Below are positions 1 through 11,505 of a stretch of 64,000 nucleotides of DNA, piece by piece (position 1 is the first letter of the stretch; every line of letters begins with the position of its first letter). This DNA is from Luzula sylvatica. Its lineage: Eukaryota; Streptophyta; Magnoliopsida; Poales; Juncaceae. The notes below the pieces were generated by a model. The model was not told the origin of the DNA and ran no database searches. It saw only the letters and a list, made by a program, of their open reading frames with translations. The stretch lies in contig OX326957.1 in assembly GCA_946800325.1 (NCBI GenBank), forward strand, positions 47,538,307 to 47,602,306. The letters run 5' to 3'. The position numbers were made by a program, and so were the translations under genes.

Positions 1-1400
1 CAGAATATATGATTAAATTTAACATAATATATGATTAAATTTAGCAAAATATACGATTGAATTTAGCAAAAAATAGTTAATTATTCGATGAATACGATCA
101 TTAATTTCATATAATTCAGCAAAATATATGATTAAATTTAACATAATATATGATTAAATTTAACAGAATATATGATTAAATTTAACAGAATATATGATTA
201 AATTTAACATAATATACGATTAAATTTTACATAATATATGATTAAATTTTACATAATATATTATTAAATTTAGCAGAATATATTATTAAATTTAGTAGAA
301 TATATGATTAAATTTAGCAAAATATACGATTGAATTTAGCAAAATATAGTTAATTATCTGATGAACATGATCATTAATTTCATATAATTCAGCAAAATAT
401 ATTATTGAATTTAGCAAAATATATGATTACATTTAGCAGAAAATATGATTAAATATAGCAAAATATAGTTAATTATCCGATGAACGCGATCATTAATTTT
501 CATATAATCAACAAAATATATTATTGATTTTAACAAAATATACGATTAAATTTAACAGATTATACGATTGAATTTAACAGAATATATGATTAAATTTAAC
601 AGAATATATGATTAAATTTAACATAATATATGATTAAATTTAACGGAATATATGATTAAATTTATCAGAATATATGATTAAATTAAACAGAATATATGAT
701 TAAATTTAACAGAATATATGATTAAATTTAGAAAAATATACGATTGAATTTAGCAAAATATAGTTAATTATCTGATGAACATGATCATTAATTTCATATA
801 AATCAGCAAAATATATTATTGAATTTAGCAAAATATACGATTAAATTTAACATAATATATGATTAAATTTAACTATCATAATATATGATTAAATTTAACA
901 TAATATATGATTAAATTTAACATAATATATGATTAAATTTACCAGAATATACGATTAAATTTAACAGAATATATGATTAAATTTAACAGAATATATGATT
1001 ATATTTAATGAATATATAATTAAATTTATCAGAATATATGATTGAATTTAGCAAAATATAGTTAATTATCTAATGAAAATGATGATTAATTTCATATAAT
1101 TCAGCAAAATATATTATTGTATTTAGCAAAATATACGATTAAATTAACAGAATATATGATTAAATTTAACAGAATATATAATTAAATTTGACAAAATATA
1201 TGATTAAATTTATCAGAATATATGATTAAATTTAACATAATATATGATTAAATTTACTAAAATATAGTTAATTATCCGATGAATACGATCATTAATTTCA
1301 TATAATTCAGCAAAATATATGATGGAATTTAGCAAAATGTATGATTAAAATTTAACAGAATATACGAGTTAGCAAAATATACGTGTTAAAATGAAAAAAA
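1..1400. repeat. AT-rich satellite, about 21-bp units with higher-order structure
   Basis: The stretch is built from near-repeats of a roughly 21-bp unit of the form AATATATGATTAAATTTAACA, with variants ending in AGCA, ATCA or ACGA. A different block, containing ATAGTTAATTAT followed by a GATCATTAATTTCATATAA motif, recurs near 73, 345, 464, 759, 1058 and 1263, which gives a loose higher-order period. The array runs off the left edge of the window, so its full size is unknown. No coding potential is seen. Confidence 0.9.
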
Positions 1401-2029
1401 TATACTATTGAATTTAACTCTAACTTATTTTTTTTTTCTAATGATTTATTCTTGATATTGTTAACAATCCATATTTATGATTTTGACTCTACACGAATTA
1501 ATTATACTCACAGCCCCAAGATTAACCCCAAAACAATTAATCATACTCACAAAATCTATCTATGATTGCTCTCCTTTTAAACATAAATGAATTTTTTCTA
1601 CAAAGATATACGCTGAACTGAATAATTTTTCCAGAAATTAGAAAATTATACTTTCAATTACAATATTTTGAAACAAAATTACGACATTAATTAACACCAA
1701 ATCATGAATAATTTAAAAAAAATTACCATGTATTATAACTTAAAAATAAATCAGTTTTCCCCTCAATTTCATCATTGTCCATTTCATCTCCATTTGGGTT
1801 TCATCTCCATTTGGATAACTCACTGTTGCATCTATTGAAATCGAGGATCATGTCGTGGTCTCCGCGATCAACGATAATATTTTGTATCTAGGCGACCTAC
1901 CAAAATGGTATATTAAAATTTTAAATTATTTATTGTGTTACATAAAATTGAATTTTGGGTGTACCTTCTTCCACTAGCGGTACTAGTTCTGTGACATGAG
2001 AAATAAAAAAACCCTATTTTAATCCACTG

Positions 2030-2655
2030 AACAAACTGTCACTCGCAATTCCGAATCATGAAAATAGTAATCCCGAATCCCGAACATATTTCATTTCCTT
2101 CGCCGAAGCAAAGTGCAAGATCGCATATGTCTTAAGAGTTGTTGACTGAATAGTCATGGGCGCCCCATATGAAAACCTATGATTCTATTTAAACAATACT
2201 ATCATGATTAACAAATTTAATATTGCATATAAAACCTATTTAATTCTTAGATTTTATATAATTTGTTTTTAACGTACCTGAGATTCTACACGGGAATGTT
2301 CAACAAGAGTTTTTGCATCAGCTATGAGTCCACTGATTGGTTCCTACAAATGGATATTTGTTTTATTAACAAATGTATATAAAATCTAAAAACTAATCTC
2401 AATATAAAACCAAGGATGCATCAGCTATGTTCAAAAAAACCATATGTGTTCATCAATCTCCATTATTTTCTCTAGACTTATTGGTTCCTACAAATTAATA
2501 AGCATTACAAACACAAATCTCAGTATAAATCGCTGAAATGAGGTTTATATAAAAAGAAAGGAAGGGATTAAGTACCAGTAAAGGAGAGGTCACGCGCTTT
2601 TTAACTGCTAGCACGCTGCATCTTTGGTTTTCAGTCCAATCGGAGTAGCATCAAA
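2030..2655 (-). pseudogene. proteasome subunit alpha type-5 pseudogene, fragments of several exons
   Basis: Reading the minus strand, four pieces in order resemble the 20S proteasome alpha-5 subunit. Piece 1 (about 2576-2653) encodes an IGLKTKD stretch and, after a one-base shift, LAVKKRVTSPLL, ending at a GT donor. Piece 2 (about 2418-2487) gives LEKIMEIDEHI and then runs into stops. Piece 3 (2278-2343) gives ISGLIADAKTLVEHSRVESQ and ends at a GT donor. Piece 4 (about 2030-2184) begins after an AG with NHRFSYG and later, in another frame, CDLALCFGEGNE. Pieces 2 and 3 both begin with GAACCAAT after an AG, as if one exon had been partly duplicated. Intron positions are kept, so this is a decayed genomic copy, not a processed one. 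The C-terminal third is not found. Family recognition is from memory. Confidence 0.8.
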
Positions 2656-3260
2656 TTGATTTTCGTCCTCCAATTACAGCAGAAGAATAGAAGAGGATCT
2701 AGGGTTTCACTGAAAAGAAGAATTGAAGAGGGATCTAGGGTTTCTACTGATTTTCGTCCTCCAATTCAGCAAAAGAAAGGATTTTTTTGGAAGAAGAAGG
2801 TATGTCAGCACGGGAAGAGGAGGCAGCAGCGGAAAACCCTAGCTTCTGACTGTCGCCGCGCTAGGTGGAAGAGGCAGCAGCGGAAAAGTATTGGTCGGCG
2901 GAGAGGAGGCTTCTGAAGGACTAAACGATGCGAGCCGGTGAACCTTGCTCCGTCGTACTAGGTGGAAGAGGTTTTGGGTGTTGGTTGCTCGGCAGTGAAC
3001 CTTTCTCAGTTGCTCCGTCAACCTGCGAAGTGGAAACGGCTCTGTCGAAGACCGTCGCCGCTCGCGCCAGCGCCGCTGCTGTGTCGTGGTCCCGCTGTTG
3101 TGTCGGGGATAGGGAGGAAGAGTGGAGATTGGAGACGGAGAGAAGGAAGTAAGGAAGAAGACGCCAGAAGCAAAATGAAGAACGAAGTTAATAATTACGA
3201 AAATACCCCTCCGTCTCATGGATTCGATTTGCGGATTCGATTTGCGGATTCTCCTTAGCA
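2656..3260 (-). other. GC-richer leader-like sequence upstream of the alpha-5 pseudogene
   Basis: This stretch is clearly richer in G+C than its surroundings and on the minus strand lies directly upstream of the proteasome alpha-5 remnant. It holds two AAACCCTAG-type telobox motifs (minus strand, near 2698-2708 and 2736-2746), common in leaders and promoters of plant housekeeping genes, inside a short imperfect direct repeat. Several unrelated open frames of 70-130 codons cross it on both strands, but they have no family resemblance and a basic or low-complexity composition. I read it as old promoter and 5' UTR, not coding sequence. Confidence 0.45.
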
Positions 3261-3298
3261 GCCCTGATTATTTAATTATATATATATATAGAGGATGG

Positions 3299-3513
3299 CT
3301 AAGATACTTAATTAAGTATCATGAGTTTGGTACTTAGGAATTTTTGACCATTAGATTTGCTTTGAGATTTGTGGAATTAATGATTAGCATAAACAGATAT
3401 GGTAATCATTAATGATGAGTATATATAGCATTAAAAAATACAAATATCAAAGCAAATCCAATGGTCAAAAAATCCTAAGTACCGAATCCATGATACTTAA
3501 TTGAGTATCTTAG
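3299..3513. mobile_element. fold-back MITE, about 215 bp
   Basis: The left half (CTAAGATACTTAATTAAGTA and onward) is matched nearly base for base by the reverse complement of the right half, through TTTGACCATTRGATTTGCTTTGA, so the whole segment can fold into one long hairpin. There is no open frame. A related partial copy, CTTAATTAAGTATCA with a neighbouring GGCTAAAG, lies on the other strand near 38250-38305. I could not identify a clean target duplication. Confidence 0.75.
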
Positions 3514-3535
3514 ATATAAATATACAATAATCAGC

Positions 3536-3539
3536 AATA

Positions 3540-3617
<78 letters not shown>

Positions 3618-3627
3618 AATAATCAGC
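3536..3627. repeat. (TAA)n/(TTA)n microsatellite
   Basis: A run of AAT triplets switches to a run of ATT triplets, so the tract is itself an inverted repeat that could form a hairpin. It lies between the MITE and the CACTA-like end. Confidence 0.95.
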
Positions 3628-3639
3628 AATATATAATAA

Positions 3640-4016
3640 TCAGCTTATTGGGACAGGCCATCCCATTAATGGTTGTACTATTGGTACGGGCCGTCCCATC
3701 ATCTTGTCCGTCCCAACAAGCTATAGGGACAGGCCGTCCCAAAACAATTGGCAGTGTACTACTCCTGCGCGTTGTCACATCAAGCATCTATAGGGACTGC
3801 CCGTCTCAAACAAAAACCGTCCCAATAATGGAACTGCCCGTCTCAAACAAAAACCGTCCCAATAAACGTATTGGGACGGCCCGTCCCAGTTTTGTACGCC
3901 CCTTTTTGGGACGGCTTGTTTGGGACGGCCCACCGTCCCAAAAAACTTATTGGGACGGTTTAGGGGCTTATTGGGACGGTTTTGTCCTGTACCAATAACG
4001 CAGAAATATTGTAGTG
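3640..4016. mobile_element. CACTA-type (En/Spm-like) transposon end with subterminal repeats
   Basis: The block carries many copies of the motif GGGACGG and its complement CCGTCCC in both orientations, for example TTGGGACGGCCCGTCCCA. It ends at 4016 with TTGTAGTG, the complement of the CACTACAA terminus typical of CACTA elements. Subterminal arrays of a short motif next to that terminus are the usual transposase-binding design. The opposite terminus was not found, so this is a fragment or a very short derivative. No transposase is present. Confidence 0.65.
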
Positions 4017-4575
4017 AGTCAAGTAAGGAAGAAAGAATGATTATTCTGGAGCCCGCAATCCGGATGAGTCAACACATCCACTTGGCTTAGGGATAGCAAG
4101 CATGGCTCATTCATTTTCAAACATGTGCCTCACAATTCAGAATCTGCTAACACAACCTAAGTCCAAAGTTTGATATTGACACCACATCCATCTAGTTGCA
4201 TACCGAGTCCCGGCAGCTTTGGTATTAGGCGATCTCTCAAGGTTCTATTGAAGACGAATGAGATAACTACAATGAGAAGAGAAGGAAAGGTTAGGTATAG
4301 TCAAGGCGTCGGAAGAGCGTTAGGCAATAGACGTTGTAGGGCTGGAGATATGCCGTCAAAGAGTTCACTCAGTTGCCGTCTCCTTGAGCATATTGAGGTC
4401 TCATACGCAAACAAGAAGACAAGACCAGTTAATCGTGTGTTGAGACTACTTTTACATTAGATACTTATGATATGTGAAGGCCTAACCAATTGTCATTTTT
4501 CCCGTTTTTCGTTTTTTTATGAGCCTAACTCATTATCGTTTCCCCTTTCTCCCTAATACCTCCTGGCCATAGCGC
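4017..4575. other. unassigned sequence between CACTA end and copia element
   Basis: This stretch has a more balanced base composition than its neighbours and a 96-codon plus-strand open frame at 4170-4460. I recognise no family in any frame, and there is no splice-consistent extension. It may be leftover transposon sequence. Confidence 0.3.
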
Positions 4576-4580
4576 CTCAT

Positions 4581-5675
4581 TGTTGGGGAATATCCTCGAC
4601 CCCGGGCCCGCGCAGCGGATATGTAGGCCCGGTTCGATTCCCCGATTCCCGAGATCACGCCACGACTTCGAGGGTACGATGCGTATAGAAGGACATATTC
4701 ATACCAGTGCCAAATTGATGGCACACGAAGGGTTGATCGCCGCCTTCTATTTCCTTCGGTGTCACGTTGGTGACTAGCCCGTATGTCCCATACCGCACGT
4801 CTCCCACCGTTTCGACACGCCTCGGATTGTCTTCGTGCGTTCCATGCCCGCATGATTCCACAGCCCGTTACTCGATTACTTCTCCGGTTTGATCACAACG
4901 AAGAGCCACATGTGTCGCTCCTCTACCCGTATCCACCGTGAGTCGTAGCACCTAGGTCGCGGATGCACCTGCCTAGACGATGCACCGGCGAACTTGCATG
5001 ATTGCGTTTCGATTCTCTAGACGGAGAAAATTCTTTTCTCCTTCTCTCTCAATCTCTTCGCACTCTTTCATCAAGTGATTAGAGTCTCTTAATTTCTGGA
5101 TTAATTCTAAATTAACTCCATTAATTTTCTGGTTGAACTAATCTAATTATTCAACTGGTTCGACTGATGAGAGAGAGAGAAACATCCTATATATACTTCA
5201 TAGGATAAGGATGGGCCAAAAGGTATGTATATCTTCTATACACCTTTTTCAAACAGAAAACTGCATACACCCTTTCAGTAATCTGTCAGAACGAAAATAT
5301 TAAATCGTTCCAACCGACTTTGAACATTTACGAAAGTTGTAGATAATCTAATTATCTTTCCAACCCAATTTTTCCCAGCCCAATTGGAGTTCGGACCCGA
5401 AAGTTACGGCCGTTTTACTGACTGTATGTCAAACTGTCGCACCCTTTCGGTATTTCATTAGAACGATACTGATACTTCGCTCAAATGAAATATATTACAA
5501 CATTAAAGTTCTAGATAATCTCATTATCTAACTAACCCAATTTGAACCATTCAAATCGGAGTTTCCTACTGAAAGTTATACCAGTTTTACTAATCTGTTT
5601 CGTATGCCCACGAACGCGTACGTTCGTTTGTCCTACGTACCATTTTAGCGATGATCCAAAACTGTATTTCCTTCA
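4581..5675 (-). repeat. copia left LTR (3' LTR of the minus-strand element)
   Basis: The 1095-bp repeat matches 8717-9811 almost throughout. The open frames seen in it (about 4533-4861) recur at the matching place in the other LTR and are chance frames. Confidence 0.95.
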
Positions 5676-6213
5676 GTCTCCCACTTTATCGAACCATGTC
5701 CAACATTTTACGTACCATTTTACGTACCATTTATCGAACCATGTCCAACATGCGTTCATTTCCTCTTTTCGGACACATCTCAATGTTCCGAATAAAGGCA
5801 ATCGTGAAACGATTCCACAATCATAAATGATCATCAATATTCATAACTCAATATCGCCTCTTCGATCCTATCGAAAGGTTTAGCTCAAATACTCGCCTTC
5901 TCGATCCTATCGAAAAACTTTGATTTTCTTGCTTAGTTGATTTCGTATTTCGTTTTTGAAACTCTTTGAACCTTTCAAAAATCTCCGTTTCGGCACGCAT
6001 TAAATAGATATTTTCATATCTACTTTAACCGTCCATAAACGTAATAAAATACCGATAGCCTCCTCTTGCCTCGGAACTTATCGGAACATTACATCTAAAT
6101 GTAATTTCCAATAATTCGTTGGATCTTTCTCCAACCTTTGGAGAATGATGCCATTGTCGTCTTGCCTAATAAATAAGTATCGCATTAATCAATCGAATCT
6201 AATTCGGATGATT

Positions 6214-6492
6214 CTAGCAATCCATCATATGGAATCTAGATACGCGAATCTCGTTTATATGGCCAAGACGGCAATGCCAAAAGAAGCAATCAACCTCTTG
6301 GTTTAATCCTCCTCGGATTTCACCATTCTTTGAGTCATTAGTTTGGACAACTCTTTGTCCGAACTTTCTGTTTGGAAAACATTTTCCCAAAATACCCTTA
6401 GACATACATTTCTTTCGATCCCTTCTTTGAATTACAAGGACATCCACGCATCTATATACATTGGATTCCTCGGATACTCCGAGCATCTCCAA
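6214..6492 (-). pseudogene. copia polyprotein remnant, gag-pre-integrase region
   Basis: A 92-codon frame ends with WHCRLGHINEIR, the hallmark of the gag-pre-integrase segment of Ty1/copia polyproteins. The expected integrase core, reverse transcriptase and RNase H do not follow in any readable frame, so this is a fossil inside a non-autonomous element. Confidence 0.75.
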
Positions 6493-7892
6493 TTCAATTT
6501 TAAATCACATCTCATGCAATTTCGGGATCGACTTATCTATCGAATGCATATGATATTCGGTCACGACGATCAAATCTCGTACCATCAACACACGAGTGTT
6601 AATCAAAGACCCATAAGGCGTCTCAAAATTAACCTACTCTTTGAGCCGCATCGAACCATTCAACGCGCTCTAGCTCTTGAAACTATTTCATGAGCGTTGT
6701 GTTTTACTTTCATATACACCCGAATTCTCAAAACAATTTTTGAGAAATTTGCGTCTATACATGCCACCACAAGGCACGTAATATCATTCGATTCCTTCTT
6801 AAAGTTTATCGAACCCGGCTTTCTCTAAAGCCAAAGCCTCAAGCCCCGAATTTACCATTTCCGTGTCCAACACGTTCCTTTAAGTCTAAGAACCATTCTT
6901 TGACCATCAAGGGTAATCATGGCAATTCTGGCCCAAAAGCTATCTATCATATCGATCTCATCGATATATTTGGTGTTGCTAGAAAACATAATTCTAAACG
7001 GATGATGCAGATTAACTCCTAACCGTGCGTACTTAATCTATATGCTTATATGATGAATATATGATAGTGTTATTTTATCGAATCGATAACCCTCATACCG
7101 ATACGGGACTCCAAGTCCATAACACTCAAGACCCATATTTTACGATCCTCCCATAAGTGACTATGGCCGACAAATGAGATCTCGATATTTTAGGTAGGAT
7201 TAAATCCAATCGTATCCAATACGACTCTTGTTCCTTTATAGAATTTCGGTGACGAATCGTATCCAATACAATCCATGTTCCGTGTGTGCATTCTATCTAT
7301 GCCCCGAACTCCAATCGGATTGGCTTGGACGGTTAAGTCATAACCATATCCATCGTATCGTTCAATTGAACTACTCACGTGCCCGACTATGGCCTGAAAC
7401 CACGTGAGTCCCCAATTAACGCTTACCACCCGCACCAATATATACAATAGTACGTGCCCGACTATGGCCTGAAACCACGCACTATGTCATATCAATCTCG
7501 ATGGTTGTGGATATGGAAGGCATTTCCATGACTTAAATATTATGAGGGATCATGCCATTGCATGTTTCTAAATTCGTGACATAATCATATTATATCACTA
7601 TCACAAGACTTGTAAATGCATATGATTTATTTAGGGAGATTAATTATTCTAAATAATTAATTATCTAATATGCTAGAATGTTTGATGCCGATCAAATCGA
7701 TATAAAGAACTCAAAATTCCGAGCTTCGTAGCCAAAGTTATCGCGAAAACAAAAACAGCATCCAGAGAAGGGTCCGTTATAACGGACTTCCCCATCCGTT
7801 GTAACGCAAGGGCCGTGGGACGCGAGAAAACCTCGCCCGGGACGCGTCCGGGGCGCCAAAAACTGCCCCCGGGGCGGCAGAAAAACTGTTTT

Positions 7893-8450
7893 TCTGCACC
7901 CTTTCGTTATTTCATTAGAACGACACTAATACTTCGCTCAAATAAAATATATTACAACATGAAAGTTCTAGATAATCTAATTATCTAACTAAAACAATTT
8001 GAACCATTCAAATCTGAATTTTCTACTGAAAGTTATACCAGTTTTAGTAAAATACGAACAAACGAAAAGGTAAGTATATCCAATATACACCTTTTCAACC
8101 AGAAAACTACAGACACCTTTTCAGTATTCTGTTGAAACAAAAATATTAAATTGTTCCAACCGACTTTGAACGTGAACGAAAGTTATAGATAATATTATTA
8201 TCTAATTAACCCAATTGGATTGGACTCAATTGGAGTTTCGATGCGACATATACGGACGTTTTAGTCTCTGTATGTCAAACAGTCGCACCCTTTCAGTATT
8301 CCATAAAAACGACACTGATAATTCGTTCCAATGGAAAAACTTTATGTATCAAAGTCATAGATAATCTCATTATCGAACTACTCCAATTTGATCCAATCAA
8401 TTTGGAGTTTTCCACTGAAAATTATCTTAGTTTTACTCACTGTTTCGTAT
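7893..8450 (-). repeat. diverged copies of LTR modules in the copia 5' untranslated region
   Basis: Blocks inside the element repeat modules also present in its LTRs. One example is GCACCCTTTCRGTATT followed by a TAGATAATCT-containing stretch; another runs from CAGAAAACT to GTATGTCAAAC. In the LTR these modules lie near 5253-5450 and 5440-5590; here they recur near 7893, 8095 and 8285 with clear divergence. The LTR and leader therefore seem to have grown by tandem duplication of modules of about 190 bp. Confidence 0.7.
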
Positions 8451-8716
8451 TCTAACTTTCTGCAGATTTTGCCGTTTCGTCCGTTTTCGCTCGTTTCCAA
8501 AACGATAAATCATGAAACTTTTTCACGATCATTCCTAGATACTCTCAATCAACTTTTGATCGATCTCTAGCGAATTCCACTTGTGATTTTAACGGAATTT
8601 GACTTTCTCTATATGTAACATCATGCAAACGGGTACGAACTTTGATAACCCGTGCGTATATCTAATATACGACTATGATTCGACCCTCGAATCGATGGCG
8701 ATCGCTCTGATACCAC

Positions 8717-9811
8717 TGTTGGGGAATATCCTCGACCCCGGGCCCGCGCAGCGGATATGTAGGCCCGGTTCGATTCCCCGATTCCCGAGATCACGCCACG
8801 ACTTCGAGGGTACGATGCGAATAGAAGGACAGATTCATACCAGTGCCAAATTGATGGCACACGAAGGGTTGATCGCCGCCTTCTATTTCCTTCGGTGTCA
8901 CGTTGGTGACTAGTCCGTACGTCACATACCGCACGTCTCCCACCGTTTCGACACGCCTCGGGTTGTCTTCGTGCGTTCCATGCCCGCATGATTCCACAGC
9001 CCGTTACTCGATTACTTCTCCGGTTTGATCACAACGAAGAGCCACATGTGTCGCTCCTCTACCCGTATCCACCGTGAGTCGTAGCACCTCGGTCGCGGAT
9101 GCACCTGCCTAGACGATGCACCGGCGAACTTGCATGATTGCGTTTCGATTCTCTAGACGGAGAAAATTCTTTTCTCCTTCTCTCTCAATCTCTTCGCACT
9201 CTTTCATCAAGTGATTAGAGTCTCTTAATTTCTGGATTAATTCTAAATTAACTCCATTAATTTTCTGGTTGAACTAATCTAATTATTCAACTGGTTCGAC
9301 TGATGAGAGAGAGAGAAACATCCTATATATACTCCATAGGATAAGGATGGGCCAAAAGGTATGTATATCTTCTATACACATTTTTCAAACAGAAAACTGC
9401 ATACACCCTTTCAGTAATCTGTCAGAACGAAAATATTAAATCGTTCCAACCGACTTTGAACATTTACGAAAGTTGTAGATAATCTAATTATCTTTCCAAC
9501 CCAATTTGGCCCAGCCCAATTGGAGTTCGGACCCGAATGTTACGGCCGTTTTACTGACTGTATGTCAAACTGTCGCACCCTTTCGGTATTTCATTAGAAC
9601 GATACTGATACTTCGCTCAAATGAAATATATTACAACATTAAAGTTCTAGATAATCTCATTATCTAACTAACCCAATTTGAACCATTCAAATCGGAGTTT
9701 CCTACTGAACGTTATACCAGTTTTACTAATCTGTTTCGTATGCCCACGTACGCGTACGTTCGTTTGTCCTACGTACCATTTTAGCGATGATCCAAAACTG
9801 TATTTCCTTCA
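8717..9811 (-). repeat. copia right LTR (5' LTR of the minus-strand element)
   Basis: This is the partner of 4581-5675. It is followed inward by the tRNA-Met primer site at 8703-8714, which fixes the element's orientation as minus. Confidence 0.95.
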
Positions 9812-9879
9812 CTCATTCCATTCTAATGTTCGAGATCTTCTTCTCTCTTGACATCTCCCTTCCCCTTTGCTTGTGCTTG

Positions 9880-11060
9880 TGTTAGTATACAATTACGAAC
9901 TTTTTTTTAAGAAAATTATACAAATTGAGTATTTTACTCATTTTAAACATCTATTTTGATATTATTTAGGTAAATAAGATAAATTTTTTTTTTAAGGTGT
10001 TAAGACTTCACTTTTTTCATTATTGTAATTTTTTTGAAAAAAAAAATAGAAATTTGTTTTTGTTAGTCCTTAGTTACGGAGTTTTTTTTTTTTTTTTTGT
10101 TGAGAAAAACATAAGAATTGAGAATTTTTCTCGTTTTGGACATCTCTTTTGACATTTTTTGAAAAAGGATAATTTTTTTTTCGAATGTCCTAGAATATGC
10201 ATTTTGCATTTCTGTGAAATTTTTGAAAGAAATAGAAATTTGGACATGCTAGTCTTCAATTCCGGAGATTTTTAAGAAAAAAATATGAAAATTAAGTATT
10301 TTACTCGGTATAGACATCTATTAGGCATTTTAAAGAAAAATAGGATAATTGATTTTTTTTAAGGTTTCAGACTTCAATTTTGTAGTTTTGCAAAAAAAAT
10401 TGAAACAAAATAAAAATTTGCATGTGTTGGTCTTCAATTACGGTGTTTTTTGAGAAAAAACATGAAAATTGAGTAATATTCTCATTTACATAAGTTTTGA
10501 CATTTTTTTAGCATATATGATAAAAAAGAAATTGCACATGTTAGACTTTAATTTTTTCATTTTTGCGAAATCTTTGAAAAAATATATATTTTCTTGTGTT
10601 AGTCTTCAATTATCGAATTTTTTTGAGAAAAACATTAAAATTGAGTGTTTACTCGTTTTGGACATCTACTTTGACATTTTTTTAAAATATGATAATTTGC
10701 ACGTGTTAGTCTTTAATTATGGAGTTTTCAGAAAAAATTAAGTATTTTTTCCGTTTTAAACATAAATTTTGGCATTTTTAGGAAAAGTGACTAATTGGTT
10801 TTTTTTGCAGGTGCAAGACTTAACTTTTTGTATTTTTCAATTTTTTTAAAAAAAAATTAATTTGCACGTGTTTGTCTTCAATTACACAAAGTTCTTTAAG
10901 AAAAACGTGAAAGTTGAGTGAGTATTCTTATCATGTTAGACTTCATTTTTTGTAGTTTTTTTGCAAAATATGATAATTAATTTTTTTTTTTGTTGATGCT
11001 AAACCTTTATTTTTTCGCATTTTTACAAAATTAAAAAAAAAAATAAATGATTTTGCAAGT
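9880..11060. repeat. degenerate AT-rich tandem repeat, period about 170-190 bp
   Basis: A block with GTTAGTCTTCAATTACGGAG, then GAGAAAAACATGAAAATTGAG and CTCGTTTTGGACATCT, recurs near 10060, 10250, 10428, 10600, 10704 and 10870. Units differ by many substitutions and by lengths of poly-A or poly-T runs. No coding frame is seen; small open frames here simply track the repeat. Confidence 0.75.
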
Positions 11061-11240
11061 GCTAAATTTTACAGGAACACGCATGAACTCGTTCCTATAA
11101 ATTATTAGTATGTTTTTGCTGAAGCAAAAGGATGACAATTTCAAGCTAGATATCTTAGATTTTGGTTTATCGAATCCAACAAGTAAAATTTCTCCGATGA
11201 CACAAGTATTTGCAATGTTATAGAAGTCTAATTATATAAA

Positions 11241-11505
11241 GAGCCCATTTACTATACCCCTCACATTCCCCCCAACATCCTCTATATCACGAATTAACGA
11301 TTAATTACTATAGTGATTAGTAAAAGGATATTCCATTAATAGTTAATTAGTATATAATTAAAGTATGTATGTATTAACAATTAATAATTAATATTAATTA
11401 ATTGTTAATGAAATATATTTTTGTTAATCATCATAATGATTAACCACTAATTCGTGATATAGAAGATGTTGGGGAGAATTTGAGGGAAATAGTAGAATTG
11501 GCCTA
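11241..11505. mobile_element. fold-back MITE, about 265 bp
   Basis: The left arm (CCCCAACATCCTCTATATCACGAATTA region, 11268 onward) is matched by the complement of the right arm (TAATTCGTGATATAGAAGATGTTGGGG, ending about 11474). The match extends outward on both sides to GGCC and GCCC ends. The centre is AT-only. No open frame and no sure target duplication are seen. Confidence 0.7.

Larger units (their letters stand above)
4576..9816 (-). mobile_element. Ty1/copia LTR retrotransposon, complete ends, degenerate interior
   Basis: Two direct repeats of 1095 bp (4581-5675 and 8717-9811) begin TGTTGGGG and end CCTTCA on the plus strand. They are flanked by a perfect 5-bp target duplication CTCAT (4576-4580 and 9812-9816). 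Next to the right LTR lies GCTCTGATACCA (8703-8714), the complement of the initiator-Met tRNA primer site; next to the left LTR the minus strand reads AAAGTGGGAGAC, a typical copia polypurine tract. The element therefore runs on the minus strand. The interior is only about 3.0 kb and full of stops. The one clear protein trace is a gag-pre-integrase motif, WHCRLGHINEIR, within 6214-6492. Eye comparison of the LTRs shows roughly a dozen substitutions, so insertion is fairly recent although the coding region is ruined. Confidence 0.95.

Noticed and set aside
2839..3258. Overlapping open frames of 74-126 codons in the GC-richer segment
   Set aside because: They overlap on both strands, have biased composition and no known relatives, and the region is better explained as the leader of the alpha-5 pseudogene.
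4533..4861. Open frames repeated at 8599-8997
   Set aside because: Both sets lie inside the copia LTRs and are chance frames duplicated with the LTR.
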